A stretch of 64,000 nucleotides of DNA, from positions 248,001 through 312,000 of the forward strand of contig NW_002476368.1 in NCBI RefSeq assembly GCF_000189635.1, in the 5' to 3' direction. Each line of letters begins with the position of its first letter. The first letter of the stretch is position 1. A program made the position numbers and the translations under genes. Below the pieces are notes generated by a model. That model was not told the DNA's origin. It did no database searches and worked only from the letters and a program-made list of their open reading frames with translations. Positions 1-13,800 of this stretch are shown one piece after another. The DNA comes from Tetrahymena thermophila SB210 (taxonomy: Eukaryota; Ciliophora; Oligohymenophorea; Hymenostomatida; Tetrahymenidae).

Positions 1-2568
1 AAAGAATGGCATAGAAAAAAGAATGCTTGATGTAGATATCCATGAAATGAGTTTGAGAGAGACTAAAACTTGTAAGAATGTAAAGATTATGATGAAATAC
101 AATGGTACTTAGATCAAAGAATTTGATTCCAATATGCATGAAACTCCCACAGTAAAACTTGACATAAAGTAAAGTGCCTTTAGTGTTGGTTAAGTTTAAG
201 GTAACCATCCTTTGTAGAAACAAATAGCTTTGAGGATTTCTACAGCAAGAGTATGATAAAATGCTGATACAGGAAGAATTGTTATGTAGCGATTAATATG
301 TAAATAATCCCATTGACATAAGTAAAATAATGTAATTGAGAAAATTTGAGCTAAGTGGAAGTAAGCAAAAATAATTCTCAGAAGAATATGAGCTTTTTAG
401 TGTACTTAAATAAATATTTTAGTAAAAATAAATATAAAGAACAGCACATAAGTTAGCAAAGGCATATAACGCTGCATATTAGGAGTTTAAAAGAAAGAAT
501 AATATTCGTTATCAGGAGGATCTTAACTATAGTAACGACAAAGGAAAATCAGAGAAGGAATTAAAAGTATTTGAATAGCAATATAAAAAAACGATTTAAA
601 AGATTCTACTTTTCCAGTGTACTTTTTGAAGCATAATAAACAAAATAGTACCATACATATTTTCTAGAAGAAAGATTCATAAAGATAAACTGTTATATTA
701 TAAAAGTCATTAGATGTTCTAGTCAATATGAACAGCACTATAGCTGATAAGAATATCAAGCAATCGATGATGAAATCTAAACTTAGGTATTATTTCATTT
801 ATTGAAGTGAGCATTTCATGATTTTGATAAGAAATTTAACCTTGAAAATAAAGATAGATAATAGTAGAACTAAGGATAAGCTTGCAACTAACAAAAAGAA
901 TTTATCGCGCAACAAAATAAAATTAAATATGACAGCTACTAAAATGATTATATTTAATAATGCCTTGACTTTTAGTAATATGTTTTAAGAAAATAGAGCA
1001 AAGATGTTACTAATCTAATCATTTTTATTTGAGATTATTTTTAAAGTAGCAATAGATACTATAATAAGGAAAGCAAGAGAGAAATGAATAATTAGTCCTA
1101 ATAGCATATAATTTTCTTTTATTTCCTAAAAATCTGTCTAAATTACATTAGCTATGCTTTATGAGTATTGATGGCAGAGCTAAATAAATTCTTTCAGCTT
1201 AGCTTAATTTACAACTGTATTTCCTTTTTTAACTTCAAATAATTGTTTATACTTAGCCTTAAGATTATCACCTAATTTATTTATTTTGTCTAGTTGTTTT
1301 ATATTACCATCGAACGAGTCGACTGTATTCTGGAAGCTATCTAGAACCTACCTAAAATTAGTATAAAAATTATTTGCTATCACAAAGTCATCAACAAAAG
1401 GCTTGTCCAAGAAGAAATCTGGCTAAATCATTGCTATATTGTTAAATGGGATAGGGATACCTAAAATCATGCAATAAGTAGGTGTAATATTAATTTAGAA
1501 AGTATCAGTTCCAATTAAGAATTCTCTATCCATTTCTTGTCCAATGTCTTTCTTTTATTTAGTAATAAATTCAGTTTTGGAGTAACCATATATAAAAGAA
1601 TTAGATTCTTCTAATGTGTATCCTCCATGGCGGCCATACTTTTTGAAGTTTAAACCGTGATCTGAGACAGCTAGAATAACTTAGTCAGTATTCTTTTTGG
1701 AGTTTCTAACATTATCTATGATATTTTTAACAAGCTCGTTGACTGATTTGATAGCTGAAACAACTGCGTTATCATATGTCCTTTATAAGTGACTGAAACC
1801 ATCAATAGCTTCAAAATGAAGCAACATAGTTGACCAGTCGTCATACTCTAACTACTCTTTGGAAATGTATTAGTATTAATCCATATCACTTTGGAGTTTC
1901 TCATAAAAGTTAACTTCTCCGACAAAGTGTGATCTATCAAATATATTGGGATATAAATCGTGGAGAGAGTGAGTAGCATAGCATACAGCTTTTTCTCTTT
2001 TTTAGCCTATGAAGGGATTGTTTATTTTAGCCTATCTAAATATATTGTCAGATTTAATTTCCTTGCTACCTAAATTAGATTTTAATTGATCGTAGGTGGG
2101 AATGTTGCCTTGCACAATAGCTTTAATTCTGGTAGATGTATAAGTAGGTGGATGAGCAAATCCTTTAAGAAGTACAGTGCTGTTGGGAAATTCATTAACA
2201 GTGTTTAAAAATACTTAGAAGGGAATGTTACGTGATGGAATGTATAATGAAGGATCATTACTACCTGCTTATTTTTACTCAAACTTCTTTTGTTATTCTT
2301 CTTCATTGACAACGTAAGAATAGGGAAGGCCATCAACAATCATGAATAAAACTTAATCTGATTATGTAGGAAACCATTGTTTTTCATAAATAGCTTTTTG
2401 CTCGGAATCTTTAAAAATCATTTCGCTGACATACGGATTAGCTTTACTGGAAAACTCATTAGAATCAGCAGCAGTAGAAGTAAATCCATAAAGGAAAGTT
2501 GATGAACCAATTAGGTATATAACTGTTATAAATAAAATTAAACAATAAGGATTATTGCCAAGACTCAT
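1..2568 (-). CDS. GPI ethanolamine-phosphate transferase (PIG-O/Gpi13-like), C-terminus beyond window
   Basis: Enzymes of this family add phosphoethanolamine to mannose of GPI anchors in the ER membrane. The frame is open without TGA from the ATG at 2568 to base 1 (at least 856 residues, no intron seen). A hydrophobic segment at about residues 8-28 acts as signal anchor. The lumenal alkaline-phosphatase-type catalytic domain follows: FMIVDGLPYSY (metal Asp79), AHPPTYTSTRIKAIVQG (nucleophile region, Thr142; compare the family DPPTTTxQRLKGLTTG), HFEAIDGFSH (Asp256, His260) and SDHGLNFKKYGRHGG (Asp303, His304, His314). From about residue 485 on, the frame becomes many hydrophobic helices typical of the multi-pass C-terminal half. 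The stop lies outside the window. PIG-O, PIG-N and PIG-G are hard to separate by eye; the PPT...RIKAIVQG motif favours the PIG-O/PIG-G side. Confidence 0.85.
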
Positions 2569-4880
2569 TTTACTTTCACCTAAATAAATTTGTTTAATTA
2601 TTTTGAATATTATTAATTTATCAAAAAATAAAGGAAATTGTTTTGATTTCTTAAAAACTCCTCACGCTCAACTTAAAGTAAAAAAAATTTAATTTTGGTT
2701 TACTTTTAATACCACAAAAGCAAAAAAAATAAAATAGAACAATATTTGATTTGTATCTTTTAAAAAACAATCAATAAGAAAGAGAAGAAAAGTCTCTGAT
2801 TGATTAATAGATACATCATAGTTTAAATAATAAATCATTCATTTTAAAGAAAATAAATTTATTTATAAGAAAAGAAAAAATTAATATAAATGTATTGTTA
2901 GTTATGAAAAATAATAATAGGTTTAAAGAGGATAACGCTAAGTAAAATAAAATTTAATAATTTACAAATCATTTAATTTTAAATCCTTTTAAATATTACT
3001 CTTAAATAAAATTTTTTAATTATTTAATTTTTCTTAAATTAGGACTTGATTATTTTGGATTTTTTTTAAGGACTCTTACCAATATTTATTATCTGGTATA
3101 TCTTTATGTGATTTAATTTTCGCTTTTCACTTGCTAAAAAAAGTAACATTTAATAGATTCTAAAAAAATTAATTAATTATTGATACTTTTTAATTTAGTA
3201 ACCTCTGTGTTATAATGAAGAAAATTGTAATATTTAATAAAAATATGTTTGCATTTTTTTTAATTAAGTTATTAGTAATAAAAAATTTAAAAATTCGCAA
3301 TAAATTTACAAATTAACAAATAAAGTGCTCAAAGATTTTAATAAAATAAAAAAAAGAATAAAAAATATAGAAGTCCATTTATTTTTAATTCATTCCATAT
3401 TTATTTTTTTAAGCAAAAAATAATAGAAAAATCTTGTATCAATGAGTTATGATGCTAGATTTTTATAATCGCTTTTCTATAACAGCATCTTTATTTAAAA
3501 GATAATTATTAAAGAGTAATATGTTGAAAACATTCAATATTAAATGCTAAATTCTTATATAAAACAAACACATTAGGACTAAAAATTTTTGCTTACAAAA
3601 ATAAGGGTTTAATTATTTTTCAAATTAGATCACTACTGCTTTTTCAAACATAAGATAAAATCAAATAAGAAAATATTGATGATATTAATAAATGTTACTG
3701 CTATAGTAATAAAATTTACATCAAGATAAATTTACAAATCTGCTCAATCAAATTTGAGTGAAGAAAGCATCCCAATACAAATCTATATCAATATAAAAAT
3801 AAATATAGACTTATTATAAATTTTTATCTTTTAAAACTTTTCATATATTACTAGGTGTTTTTAAATTCAAAAAATAAATGTGATAAGATTAATATTTTTT
3901 AGATTTTTGATAATTCCATATTAATTTGATTTAAGCGGAAAATAATAAGTAGAAAAAACATTTTTTAAAAGTATCTTTTATTTATAAAAGAATTATTTTC
4001 AAAAATATCAAAGAGTAATATTTTGAAAGCATTTCAATATTAAATACAACATTCTTTTTTACAATAAACACATTAGGAATATAAATACTTGTTGACCAAG
4101 ATTATGGTCTTAATTTTCAGATTGGATCATACTATTCTTTTTAAAACAAGAGATAATATAGAGGGAGAAAAATTATCATATAACTACTACTACTATAATA
4201 CTATTTTTCATTTAGTTTAAATGTTTAAATGCTATTTTCTTGTTGATAATTTATTTGATTTTTGATTTATTATTTATAAATTACTTCATTTTAATTTTTT
4301 CAATTACTTTTCTTATAAATCTCTTTATTTTTAATTCAAAAAATAACTGTGATAATGATAATATTTTTTAGATTTTAGAAATCTCTACACTTGTATCTCA
4401 GTAAATAAGTATTTAAATAATGCTTTATTATTAAATAATATAGTTAGAATGCTCATATCTCCTAAAAAATATTACCAAACAATTTTGATTAATTAATAGC
4501 TCTTAATTAAAAAATATTTAAATGAATATCACCTAACTATACCAAGAAGTAAAAAAAATAAGCATGAGCAAAATGTTCAGTTCGTGTATATATATATCTA
4601 TTAAATGGAATAAAGAGAGACTTAAGAATTATTTTAAAAGAAAAATTATCTTTAGAAGATTTCACCCACCACTCATAAAGTTTATTCTAATTTTACTTAT
4701 TTTAATTAATTTAAATAAATTATGCATTTTAGATAAATCTCATAATACAATAATCATTTTACTTAATATTCCCGTTAAAATTAAAATAGATTAATTTATT
4801 TTTTTTTGATATAAATTCAAATAATATAACAAACTTTACACAAAAATAGAAATATTTTAATTTTGTCATTTTAAATAAAT
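2569..4880. other. AT-rich intergenic DNA without a convincing gene
   Basis: This stretch separates the start of the GPI transferase from the 3' end of channel gene K1. It is almost pure A+T and contains a degenerate direct duplication (3480-4400, listed separately). A plus-strand frame at 4564-4803 would give a 79-residue hydrophobic peptide in the ciliate code, but nothing supports its being a gene. Confidence 0.6.
3480..4400. repeat. Degenerate head-to-tail duplication, unit about 480 bp
   Basis: Two diverged copies run about 3480-3960 and 3965-4400. Shared landmarks in the same order are AAAGAGTAATATKTTGAAA (3513 and 4011), ACACATTAGGA (3569 and 4068) and ATTCAAAAAATAA followed by ATATTTTTTAGATTTT (about 3866 and 4327). 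The copies have many substitutions and indels, so the event is old. It carries no coding signal. Confidence 0.6.
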
Positions 4881-7800
4881 TCAATTTTATAATTTTGACT
4901 AGGTAATATTATTTGTTTTTTCTAAGTATTTAGGATAGATGGAATCTGATAATTGTGGAACTCCATAAGATAAAAAAGTTGGTTTGTATAATTCATAATT
5001 AATACCAGGGATTAATCCTTTAGAGTTTTAAACATCATTTTATTAATTTCTGATGAAATTACTAGATGAACAAGGATATGGACGTTTTCCTTTTTATCCT
5101 AGTTACCTATTTGATTTATACTTTTTATTCCTTTTGTGCTTTTGTTACATAAATATGAAATCAAAATTGTTATGTGGGAAAAATTTTTTATAATTTTTAA
5201 TTCTATCAAAATTTTCAGTAATTGATTATAAGTTTTTTAGATTTGGATTTTCATTTACATTAACAATTTGTTTAGATTCTATGTAGCTATCTCTTTGCCT
5301 GTTCAAGAATTTAGATATTTTATCAATCAATTCTATTTATTAGAAAGAATCTACTTGACTGCAAAGATTAGTTTTAGAAGCTAAATTATTAATAATTTAA
5401 GGCAAAAGCTAGAGGTTTTGATTCATTAGGTTAGAATTAGCTTTTTTAAATATCGAAGAGTTTTGAGCAGTTAATTTTTTTTAATTTTAAACTTGCTAAT
5501 CACTTTCGTCGCTACTCACGTACAAGTTACTCTCAGCAGGTGTTGTTTGAATTATCTCTTCAAGCTTATTAGTACTATGTAAAAATTCAAAGTTAGAACT
5601 ACGCTTTTCTTATGTATTTAGGTTTTAATCTTGCAATTATGATTTAATTTATTCTTCATAAACCATATTATTGCTATAAATATGATCAGCATTGTTTGTT
5701 GAACCTTAAAATTTTATCTGAATTGGAATATTTTTACTTTTAATTTTTTGCTTTTCTTCAATTTTTTCCAAATAAATTTGACTAGAAAGATCTCTGTTAG
5801 ACTAATCTTAGAATTTTGAATTTACAGATCTCTGCTTATTTTCGTTGTAGTCGTTATAAGTTGCTTACAAGTTCAATTCATCTTACTACTTTTGAATTTT
5901 TTCAATACTTTATCTATTTTATTTGTCATTGTAAGTTTCTAAATAAGGTGCGCTTTTGTGTTAATAAGGGTCTTCTTATTAAATAATTTAACTCTAAATA
6001 TAAGTAAAATTATTTAAATGCAGTTGATTTTTATTGATACTACTTAACTCACTATTTGTATTATCCAAATTTTCTAATTCTTTTTAACTACAATCTTGTT
6101 TGTTTTCTTCATTCATGATAGAACTCAATCTTTTTTAAGATTTTGGAGTTTTACAGCTTATCTTTCTTGCTTTTGAATTTTTAATCTTATCATTTTACGA
6201 AGAAGTTTATTTATCTAGCTTTGGTTAATCTAAATCTTCTTATATTTCTTATCTTGAATCTAGATTTTGAAATGAAGTTGGCTAAGACTAGAATGTAGAT
6301 TAATATTCTTGTTGGTATTACTTCTTTTTCTCAGATGTAATTGATAGCAAGTCTATTTCAGACTGCATCATAATTTACGCATATGAGTTATAATTTTGCA
6401 ATTTCTCCTTCAAAGTGCTACAAATATTCTTATTTTATTTAATGTACAATCTATTTATTAAAAAACAATTTATTTTATCATTTGCAATCAAAATTTTTTC
6501 CTATTTATTTTTATACTTATTAAATTAAAAGTAAGAAATATTTATTTAGCAAATCTAAAGAAAATGAATTAATTTAATAATAAAAATCTAATTTTTATAA
6601 ATTTTTTATTATAATTATGACGAAAAAAGCAAAAAAATTCAGCATAAACCTGGCAGTAAAATTTACGCATATAAAAAAACTAAAAATCAATACTGTGTTT
6701 TTCATCTTGTAAAAATTAGATATAAATTAATTAAGCTTTACCTTGGATTGTATTTTTTTTAAATCAATTTTCTTTAAAAATTTGTTGATCTTTCTTAGAA
6801 GATGCTAAAGTTTTATTAAAGATTAATAAATTAAGCATCAAATATTTGATGTATGTAAGGGCAATTTTTAGCAAAGTGTCCTTGAGTATTACAAGCATAA
6901 CATTGTAAATAAACTGAAGATAGGTCTTACTGGATTCGAATTTATTCCTCTAACATTTTAAAACGCTCAAAATCTTCTTAATTAATCTTTATAATGTCTA
7001 AGAATTTCTATTTCTCTAACTTGTAAAGGGTAGATAAATTTACACTCCTAGCACAGGCAGATCTGGCCAGTCCTGAAAAAAAAGAAATTTCTCCAAAAAC
7101 TTAATTTTTTGTTAGTTACTTTATCAAATGAACTTTATTTTTACAGTTGTTAGTACCTCCTTGATTTTAAGTTTGTGTTTAATAAATTTCTATCAAACCA
7201 CTTTCTATAAAATATATTGATTAATCTTCATGATCTCCTTCTTCAAATATAATTTCATTAGGGGAGATTAAGACCTCCTACATGGCAAATAGTAACTTTC
7301 TTATTGTCTAATGTGAGAAATTAGCATTGAAAATAGAGTAATTTTTAAGGATTTTAGTATTAACTTCTATTGTTATTTCATCTCTCAATTTGTTTGATAG
7401 TGTTTAAAATATTTAGTTTTCTGCATTCTAATCTCTGTCTTTTTACTCTTCAGTTAAAAATTAAAGGTAATGTCTTACTCTACTTTAAAGAGACATATTA
7501 ACGTTTTTCCTATTCAAATATCTATTTATTTTATTAAAAATATTAAATATCTTTTAGCAAAATAAATTAATTAAAATTCAATTTAAATAATATTTTATTA
7601 GGAATATTGGTACAAATTACCTTTAAATGGTAGTTATATTTTCATTAAGCTGCTTGGAGGATTTTTCTATTTCCTAAAGTATAAACCCAATATTGTTTAT
7701 AGAATAAGCAAACACGCAACTAAAAAGTATCATACTAATTAAAATGAATAAAGCTTCAATATCATTAGTTGCAGAAATATCTCCATAACCAACTATTTAA

Positions 7801-9566
7801 TAGAAAAATTATAGATTTTTTTGAAGATTTAAATTCATTTTTACCTGTAGTCATTGTTGTTATTGACCAATATAAAGAATAAATATATTTTTAAATTTAG
7901 CTTAGATCTGTGAAACCATATTTATCCAACCAAGAGTTAGCATATCCATTATTTTGTTCATATAAACCTAAACAGTACCAAGCAATACAAACTATTAAAT
8001 TTAATTAATTTATATATAAATCCTTATTTAAAATGATTTAAAAATGAAATAAATAAAAAGCAAATAATTTTTAATAAAAATTTCATTAAATAAAATTTCT
8101 AATTATTATTTTAATTGATAATTTTTGAACTTTATTTTTTAATTTTGATATCAAAAATATTTAATTTAATTACCTATATGTGCAATAGTAATTACTCCAA
8201 GCAGTTAATTGAATAATTTTAAAATATGCTTCTGATTTTCTTTTAAAATGAAAACGTAGCTAAACCTGCTTGTCTTAGAGTTCAAACCATTTAGCTTAAG
8301 AAAAATAAGTACATTATAAGAAAATGTACTAAATTTATTCTTTGGGTTATAAATTAAATCATAGTTTGCTATGACGTTAGAGCCTATTACAAACAAACAT
8401 ATTGCATCAGTAAAAAATATATGTGAGGAGAAATATTTTTAGATTATTTTTTTTCTATTTATTTCAATGGCATCTTTGTTAAAGAATGCGGTGTTCAGAT
8501 TAAGTAAAAAATCTAAGAGAAAGACAGCAAAAGGGATCTGAAAAAATAAATCAACAAATTAGATATTTTAATATTCTTAATAGAAGAATATTAAAATGGA
8601 ATAAATGAAGAGGAATATATATGTGAAAATTACTAAAAAAACATCCCAATAAACCCTGAAAGCTTAGGTGGGCATGAATACAGGAAGTGGAATCTTTAAT
8701 TTTGTTATGTAATTAAAAAAAATAAAAATATGATGTATCAGTTTTCTTTTAATTTATTTTCTGTTGTAGTAAGAAACATCATCAAGTAATTTGTATTAGC
8801 AGTCTTGCAAAGCACTCATTTTTCTATTATTCATTCTAAATTGAAGTTAACTAATGAATTTCTTGACATGCTTGTTGATTATTTAAATTTTATTCATCTG
8901 TTTATTTATTACGTTGCTTAACATAAATGAAGCCTTTTCAGAATTCAGTATACTCTTTTTACCCATTTCGCTTTTCAGCTAATGAAATTGTATGATAGAT
9001 TAATCTTAGAAAGTTGCAATTTTATTAGTTTTTTAATTGTTTATTTTCAAAACCTTTTAGGAATTCTATTTTTCTTTTTATATTTTACTCATTTATTGGC
9101 TCTCAAGCTCTTTTTCCTTATTATTTTATTCATTTTGCGTTTCTATTTTACTTTTAAATTCATTATTCAATTTGTTTTTGTCTAATTTTGTAATCTACTC
9201 ATTTTGTGACTCAGATCTAGCTTTTTCATTTATTTTGTTTTCATTCCCTACTAAAAATGTATTCGATGTATTGAAAATGCTATTTTTTTTAATTATTTTT
9301 GCATCTTCCTGCTTTTAAAAGATTTCATTTTGAACATTTTGCTATTTTGATTCATGTTTGGAATTTTTTAAGAAATCAATAGTAGGATTTTACTATTATT
9401 CTACATGTATTTGAATAAACCCCTCCATGCATGATTAACTATGAAAATCTTCGTCTCCTTTTAGGCATTTAACTATGCTTTCATTGAACAATTAACCTTA
9501 CATCGATCTATCAAAGTTACCATCTGAACTCATTGATAGATTTATCTGAAACTTACTTTATTACAT
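4881..9566 (-). CDS. Cyclic-nucleotide-domain K+ channel with CCHC zinc knuckle (array copy K1)
   Basis: Exons complement(8174..9566, 7845..7991, 7621..7792, 6742..7521, 4881..6450); 1353 residues; introns 182, 52, 99 and 291 nt, all GT...AG. A glutamine/asparagine-rich N-tail is followed by a six-helix core of EAG/HCN/CNG type: S1 starts near VYWDVFLVIF, the S2-S3 stretch has LLNLNTAFFNKD, and the pore reads TTMTTVGYGD with Val514 split by an intron. A C-linker (NRKNVNMSLQSRVRHYL) leads into a cyclic-nucleotide domain (about 600-760) whose phosphate cassette FGEISFFSGLARSACARS keeps Glu and Arg. A zinc knuckle at 778-791 has Cys778, Cys781, His786 and Cys791. The long tail ends with FFPHNNF and YKPTFLSYG. 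S4 lacks a regular Arg/Lys ladder, so voltage sensing is doubtful. A second in-frame ATG at 9533 could also be the start. Ligand is unknown. Confidence 0.85.
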
Positions 9567-10877
9567 CTATCCTGATCCAACTATATGTTATTACTATTAA
9601 TTAATATCTGTTTTATCTATCGTTTATAGTACTTTCTAAATTAAATTAAATTCTTCTTTCTCTTTATTAAGTAATTAATTTAATAGCTTTTGCTTAAAAA
9701 ATCAAATGAAATGTAAGTGTTCATAATTTTAATATTTCTTTATTAGCTAGACTAATTTTTTTATTTATTTAGTAAGTTAATTAATAAACCAGTATTACTC
9801 TAAAAATTAATATTTTTTTACCATAAAATAATAACTAGATAGTAAATATTAATTTTTTCAAAACATATATTAACATAAAATTAAATTTATTTAATCAATT
9901 AAAACTAATAAGTCTTGCCACATTCAAATAGCAGATTTTTTCATTAAACAACTCATAAAATTATTAAATGAAATTTAGAATGTCACTAAAAAAATATTAT
10001 TTTAAACTCCAAAAATCTGAGAATTAACTATTTAAAAAATTAATATTTTTATGTAAAGTAATTTTATTGAAATCATTAAGAAATTCAAAATCTATTAAAA
10101 ATTTTTAAGTACATTCAAAATAAATTTTATTTTTTTATTAATTGGATTTGTTTTCATCAATTTATAAAATAATATTTTTTTTTGAAAAAAATTAAATTAT
10201 ATTAAATTTTCAATAATGATTTGATACGATGAGTTTTACCTGTCTGCATATTTTAAATTTGTCCTTCCAGAGCATACTCCATTTAACGCTTATCTGTTAA
10301 AAAAAGGTTTACTTTAAATAAATTAACTATATTTATTGATATTACGATTATTTTATTTTCTTTAATTTTTAAAATATTAAATAAACAAAAATTAATTTAC
10401 TATATTAAAAAATGAAAGTCTTTAAGTTTTATTAAAAAATATCATATAATTCAGTATCTACAAAAAAATTCAGAATTAACTTAATCACAATTTCTAAGAG
10501 AAATTCAGTACCATTGATGAAAATATATGAACATAAAAGAATTAATAAAAATAAGCAATAAGTTTTTATTTTCAATATCTTTGTAGTATATATCTTTTTA
10601 TGTATTCAGTATTACAAATATTTTAACTATATAAGCTTCAATTGTAGTAAAGAAATATTATTAATAGAAGTAAAAACCATTTGCAAAAGAAAGTAATTAT
10701 TTTAATTTGATATCAAAAACAAGTTAAGTGTGTAAAAATTGATAATTTATTTTATTTTTGAGGTTTGCTTTAGTATAATTTTTACAAATGAATGTTATTT
10801 AAATTATGATCGCTAATTATATTTAAAATAAAAAATAAATAAATATATAAATAGATATATATTTCTATAACATAAAA
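9567..10877. other. Intergenic spacer K1-K2
   Basis: About 1.3 kb of AT-rich DNA upstream of K1 and downstream of K2. It must hold the K1 promoter and K2 3' signals, but I see no distinct motif, repeat or coding frame. Confidence 0.6.
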
Positions 10878-13800
10878 TCAATTTTATAATTATTTCTGTG
10901 TTGTTTAAAACATTTTAGGGTAAATTGAATCACTTTTTTGTGATGTACCATAAGACAAAAAGGTAGGCTTGTAACTATCCAAATTTATTTCTGATTTGTG
11001 TAATTTCTGTAATAAAGCACTAAAGAATAAAGATTTTCTAAAGACGCTGAATTTTAGAAAAATATTTTTTCTTTTGCTTTTTGGAAAAGAAATTTGATTT
11101 TTTTCAACTTTATATTTCTTTAATGCAAGTAATTTATTAAACTTAAATTTGCTGAATATGCTGCTAAAATTGTTTTGAGGAAAGAATTTTCTAAACTCTT
11201 TTATCATTTCAAAGCAATCCATAGAAAAATAGTTGTTGGTTTAAATATCATCTAATTTATCATCGTTTTGAAATATTTACCCTCCTCCTTAGGTTTTAAT
11301 TATCTAATTGAGAATATCTTATATATCATTTTAAGTAAGCTATGCCCCGTTTCTCTACTATGTGATGTCTAATGCAATAGTCTTTTGAATAACATTTTTA
11401 TCTTCTTGAAAATCCTTTGCATCTACTAACTTTAATGAAGGTCCATTTAAATTCTTGATTGTGTTATTCTAATATATCAATTTTTTATTTTGTGTTATAA
11501 TTTGTTGGTTTTGATTTAACTCTGAGTCGTTGTTGCAATATAAATTTCCTGCCTGTAAATTATCGTTTTTATGGAACTCATATTGATTGGCTTCGTTTAA
11601 CTAACCAAATTAATTATTTCCGTAGTTATTTATCTTATGTATTTCATCTGATAAATTACTATTATTTTAATTAATTATTGATATTTATATAGTCATCTTT
11701 TTTGTTTTTTTCCTTAACTTCTTTCTTGCATTTTCTTATTACTTAACAATTTCTTATTCTGGAATGGTTTATTATTTTTAGCCTTAACTTTGGTGCATAT
11801 TTTACCTACTCTAATTTTCTAAACTGCCTTAATTTAAATATGAATTTTAGGCATCTTTTTCTCTTTCAATACTTTCTCTCTTCAAGCTCTCAAATTATTC
11901 AAATTCTTTTTAAGAACTATTAAAATTAGAAGAAATTGACTTTGACTTTTGATAACCTTGACACTTCAATTAACTCATATCAGAATTTAAAATAGACTCT
12001 AAATTATCTACCTCTATGTCATTAGTTAGTGCTAACGGGCTTTCTTCTTTATTAAGTTATTTTTAGCTTTTGCTATACGCTACAAGCTTTTTCTTTTGCT
12101 TTTTTTGTTTTTCTAATTACTTTTTTGCTTGATCTTTTGAAGAACTAGAAGATTAATTTGAGTTCATTTTCTGATATAAATCAGAATTTTTTGTAGAATG
12201 GTTAGAAGAAGTCTCATAATCTGATTCTGATTTTTGAAGATGCTCATTGTGATTATATATATCTAATTCTGTTTTAAACATAAGATCTGTTTAAGAATTA
12301 AAATCCCTCAAATTTTGCTTCAGTTGGTGGCATACTATTTAGTTCTCTTTAATTTATAATCTTTTTTTTGTAATTAAAAGTTATTTTTTTTTCAAAATAA
12401 ATTATTTAAAACAAATCAAAATCATTTTTTCAAAATTAATATTTTATAAAACAAAATAAAAGTTGATTTTTTCAAAAACTATTAATTTTTAGAAAAAAAC
12501 CTTTAAATTTTTTATTCTCGTTTAATTTTTTTCTATAAAATCCATTAAAAAAAATAATGGAAATTAAAAAAATTGCCAATAATAATTTAAGCAATACCTG
12601 GGATTGTATTTTTTCTGCTTTTACCTTCTATTCACTTAATAGTTTCTATTTTGAAATTGGCTAAAATTATTCTTTAAAATGATAAATTATGAATCAAAAA
12701 TCTAATGTATCTTTGGACAATTGCTTGCTATATGATCTTTTTATTTGCAAGAATAGCATTATAACTAAATTGAACTGTAATCTAGTTACACCTTTATTTG
12801 TTCTTCTATCATTTTAAATCGTTCAAGGTCTTCCTAATTTTCTTTAATAAGTTCAATAAACTTGTTCCTATTTATCTTGTACAGAGTTGATAAATTTATG
12901 CTTCTTGCACATGCTTTTCTGAACAAACCAGAAAAGAATGAAATTTCTCCAAAGAGACTATTTTTAGTTAATTACTAAAGCATATGGACTTTATTATTAC
13001 CATTATTATATTTTTTCCCTTCAATATGTGGAGGATGTAAAAGATATATCTCAATAATACCGTTTTCAATTAAATAGAGAGACTAATCATCGCAATCATC
13101 CTGCTCAAAAATAATTTCATTAGGAGAAACTAAAACTTCTTCCATGATAAATACTAGATTTCGAAGTGTCTTCTAAGAAAAATTTTCACTAAAAAGTGAG
13201 TAATTCTTCAAAATCCTAGAGTTTATTTCAATAGTAACTTCATCTCTCAATTTATTAGATAAAATTTTAAAAATTTAGTTTTCAGCCTACTTGTTTCTGT
13301 CTTTCTATTCTTCTGCTAAAAAAGAAAGGTAATGCCTAACTCTGCTTTAAAGCTACATATTTACATTTTTTCTATTAAGAAATCTTTTATTTAAAATAAA
13401 TATTAATTATTCTGCTTACTTTATATTTATTTTTGTAATTCTTTTATGGATAGGATCTAAATAAAAAATTACCTTTAAATTGTACTAATATTGTCATTCA
13501 ATTGTTTAGAAGATTTTTCTATTTCTTATAAAATAAAACCAATATTATTAACTGAATAAGCAAAAACACAACTGAATAAAATCATAGTTAGAGATATAAA
13601 TGCAGCTTCTACATAATTAGTAGCTGAAATGTCGCCATAACCCACTTTAAAATAAAACATAAATTTATTTTTGTAAAAAGATTTTAAAAAAAGTATATAT
13701 ATATATTTATATACCTGTAGTCATCGTTGTAATAGACCAATATAGAGAGTATATATACTTCTCTAAATAACCTAAGGTGTCAAAATTGTATTTCTGTAAC

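Noticed and set aside
2-1031. Long plus-strand protein-like frames that look like a frameshifted pseudogene with in-frame TGA.
   Set aside because: The minus strand is one uninterrupted frame across the same bases and reads as membrane helices continuing the GPI transferase; the plus-strand frames are its antisense shadow.
4564-4803. Small plus-strand frame (79 residues).
   Set aside because: No homology, hydrophobic A/T-driven composition, and length expected by chance when only TGA stops.
8341-8410. Apparent 4-nt deletion in channel K1 near TDAIC.
   Set aside because: Re-reading showed a TTTG duplication I had skipped; the frame is intact (DAICLFVIGSN).
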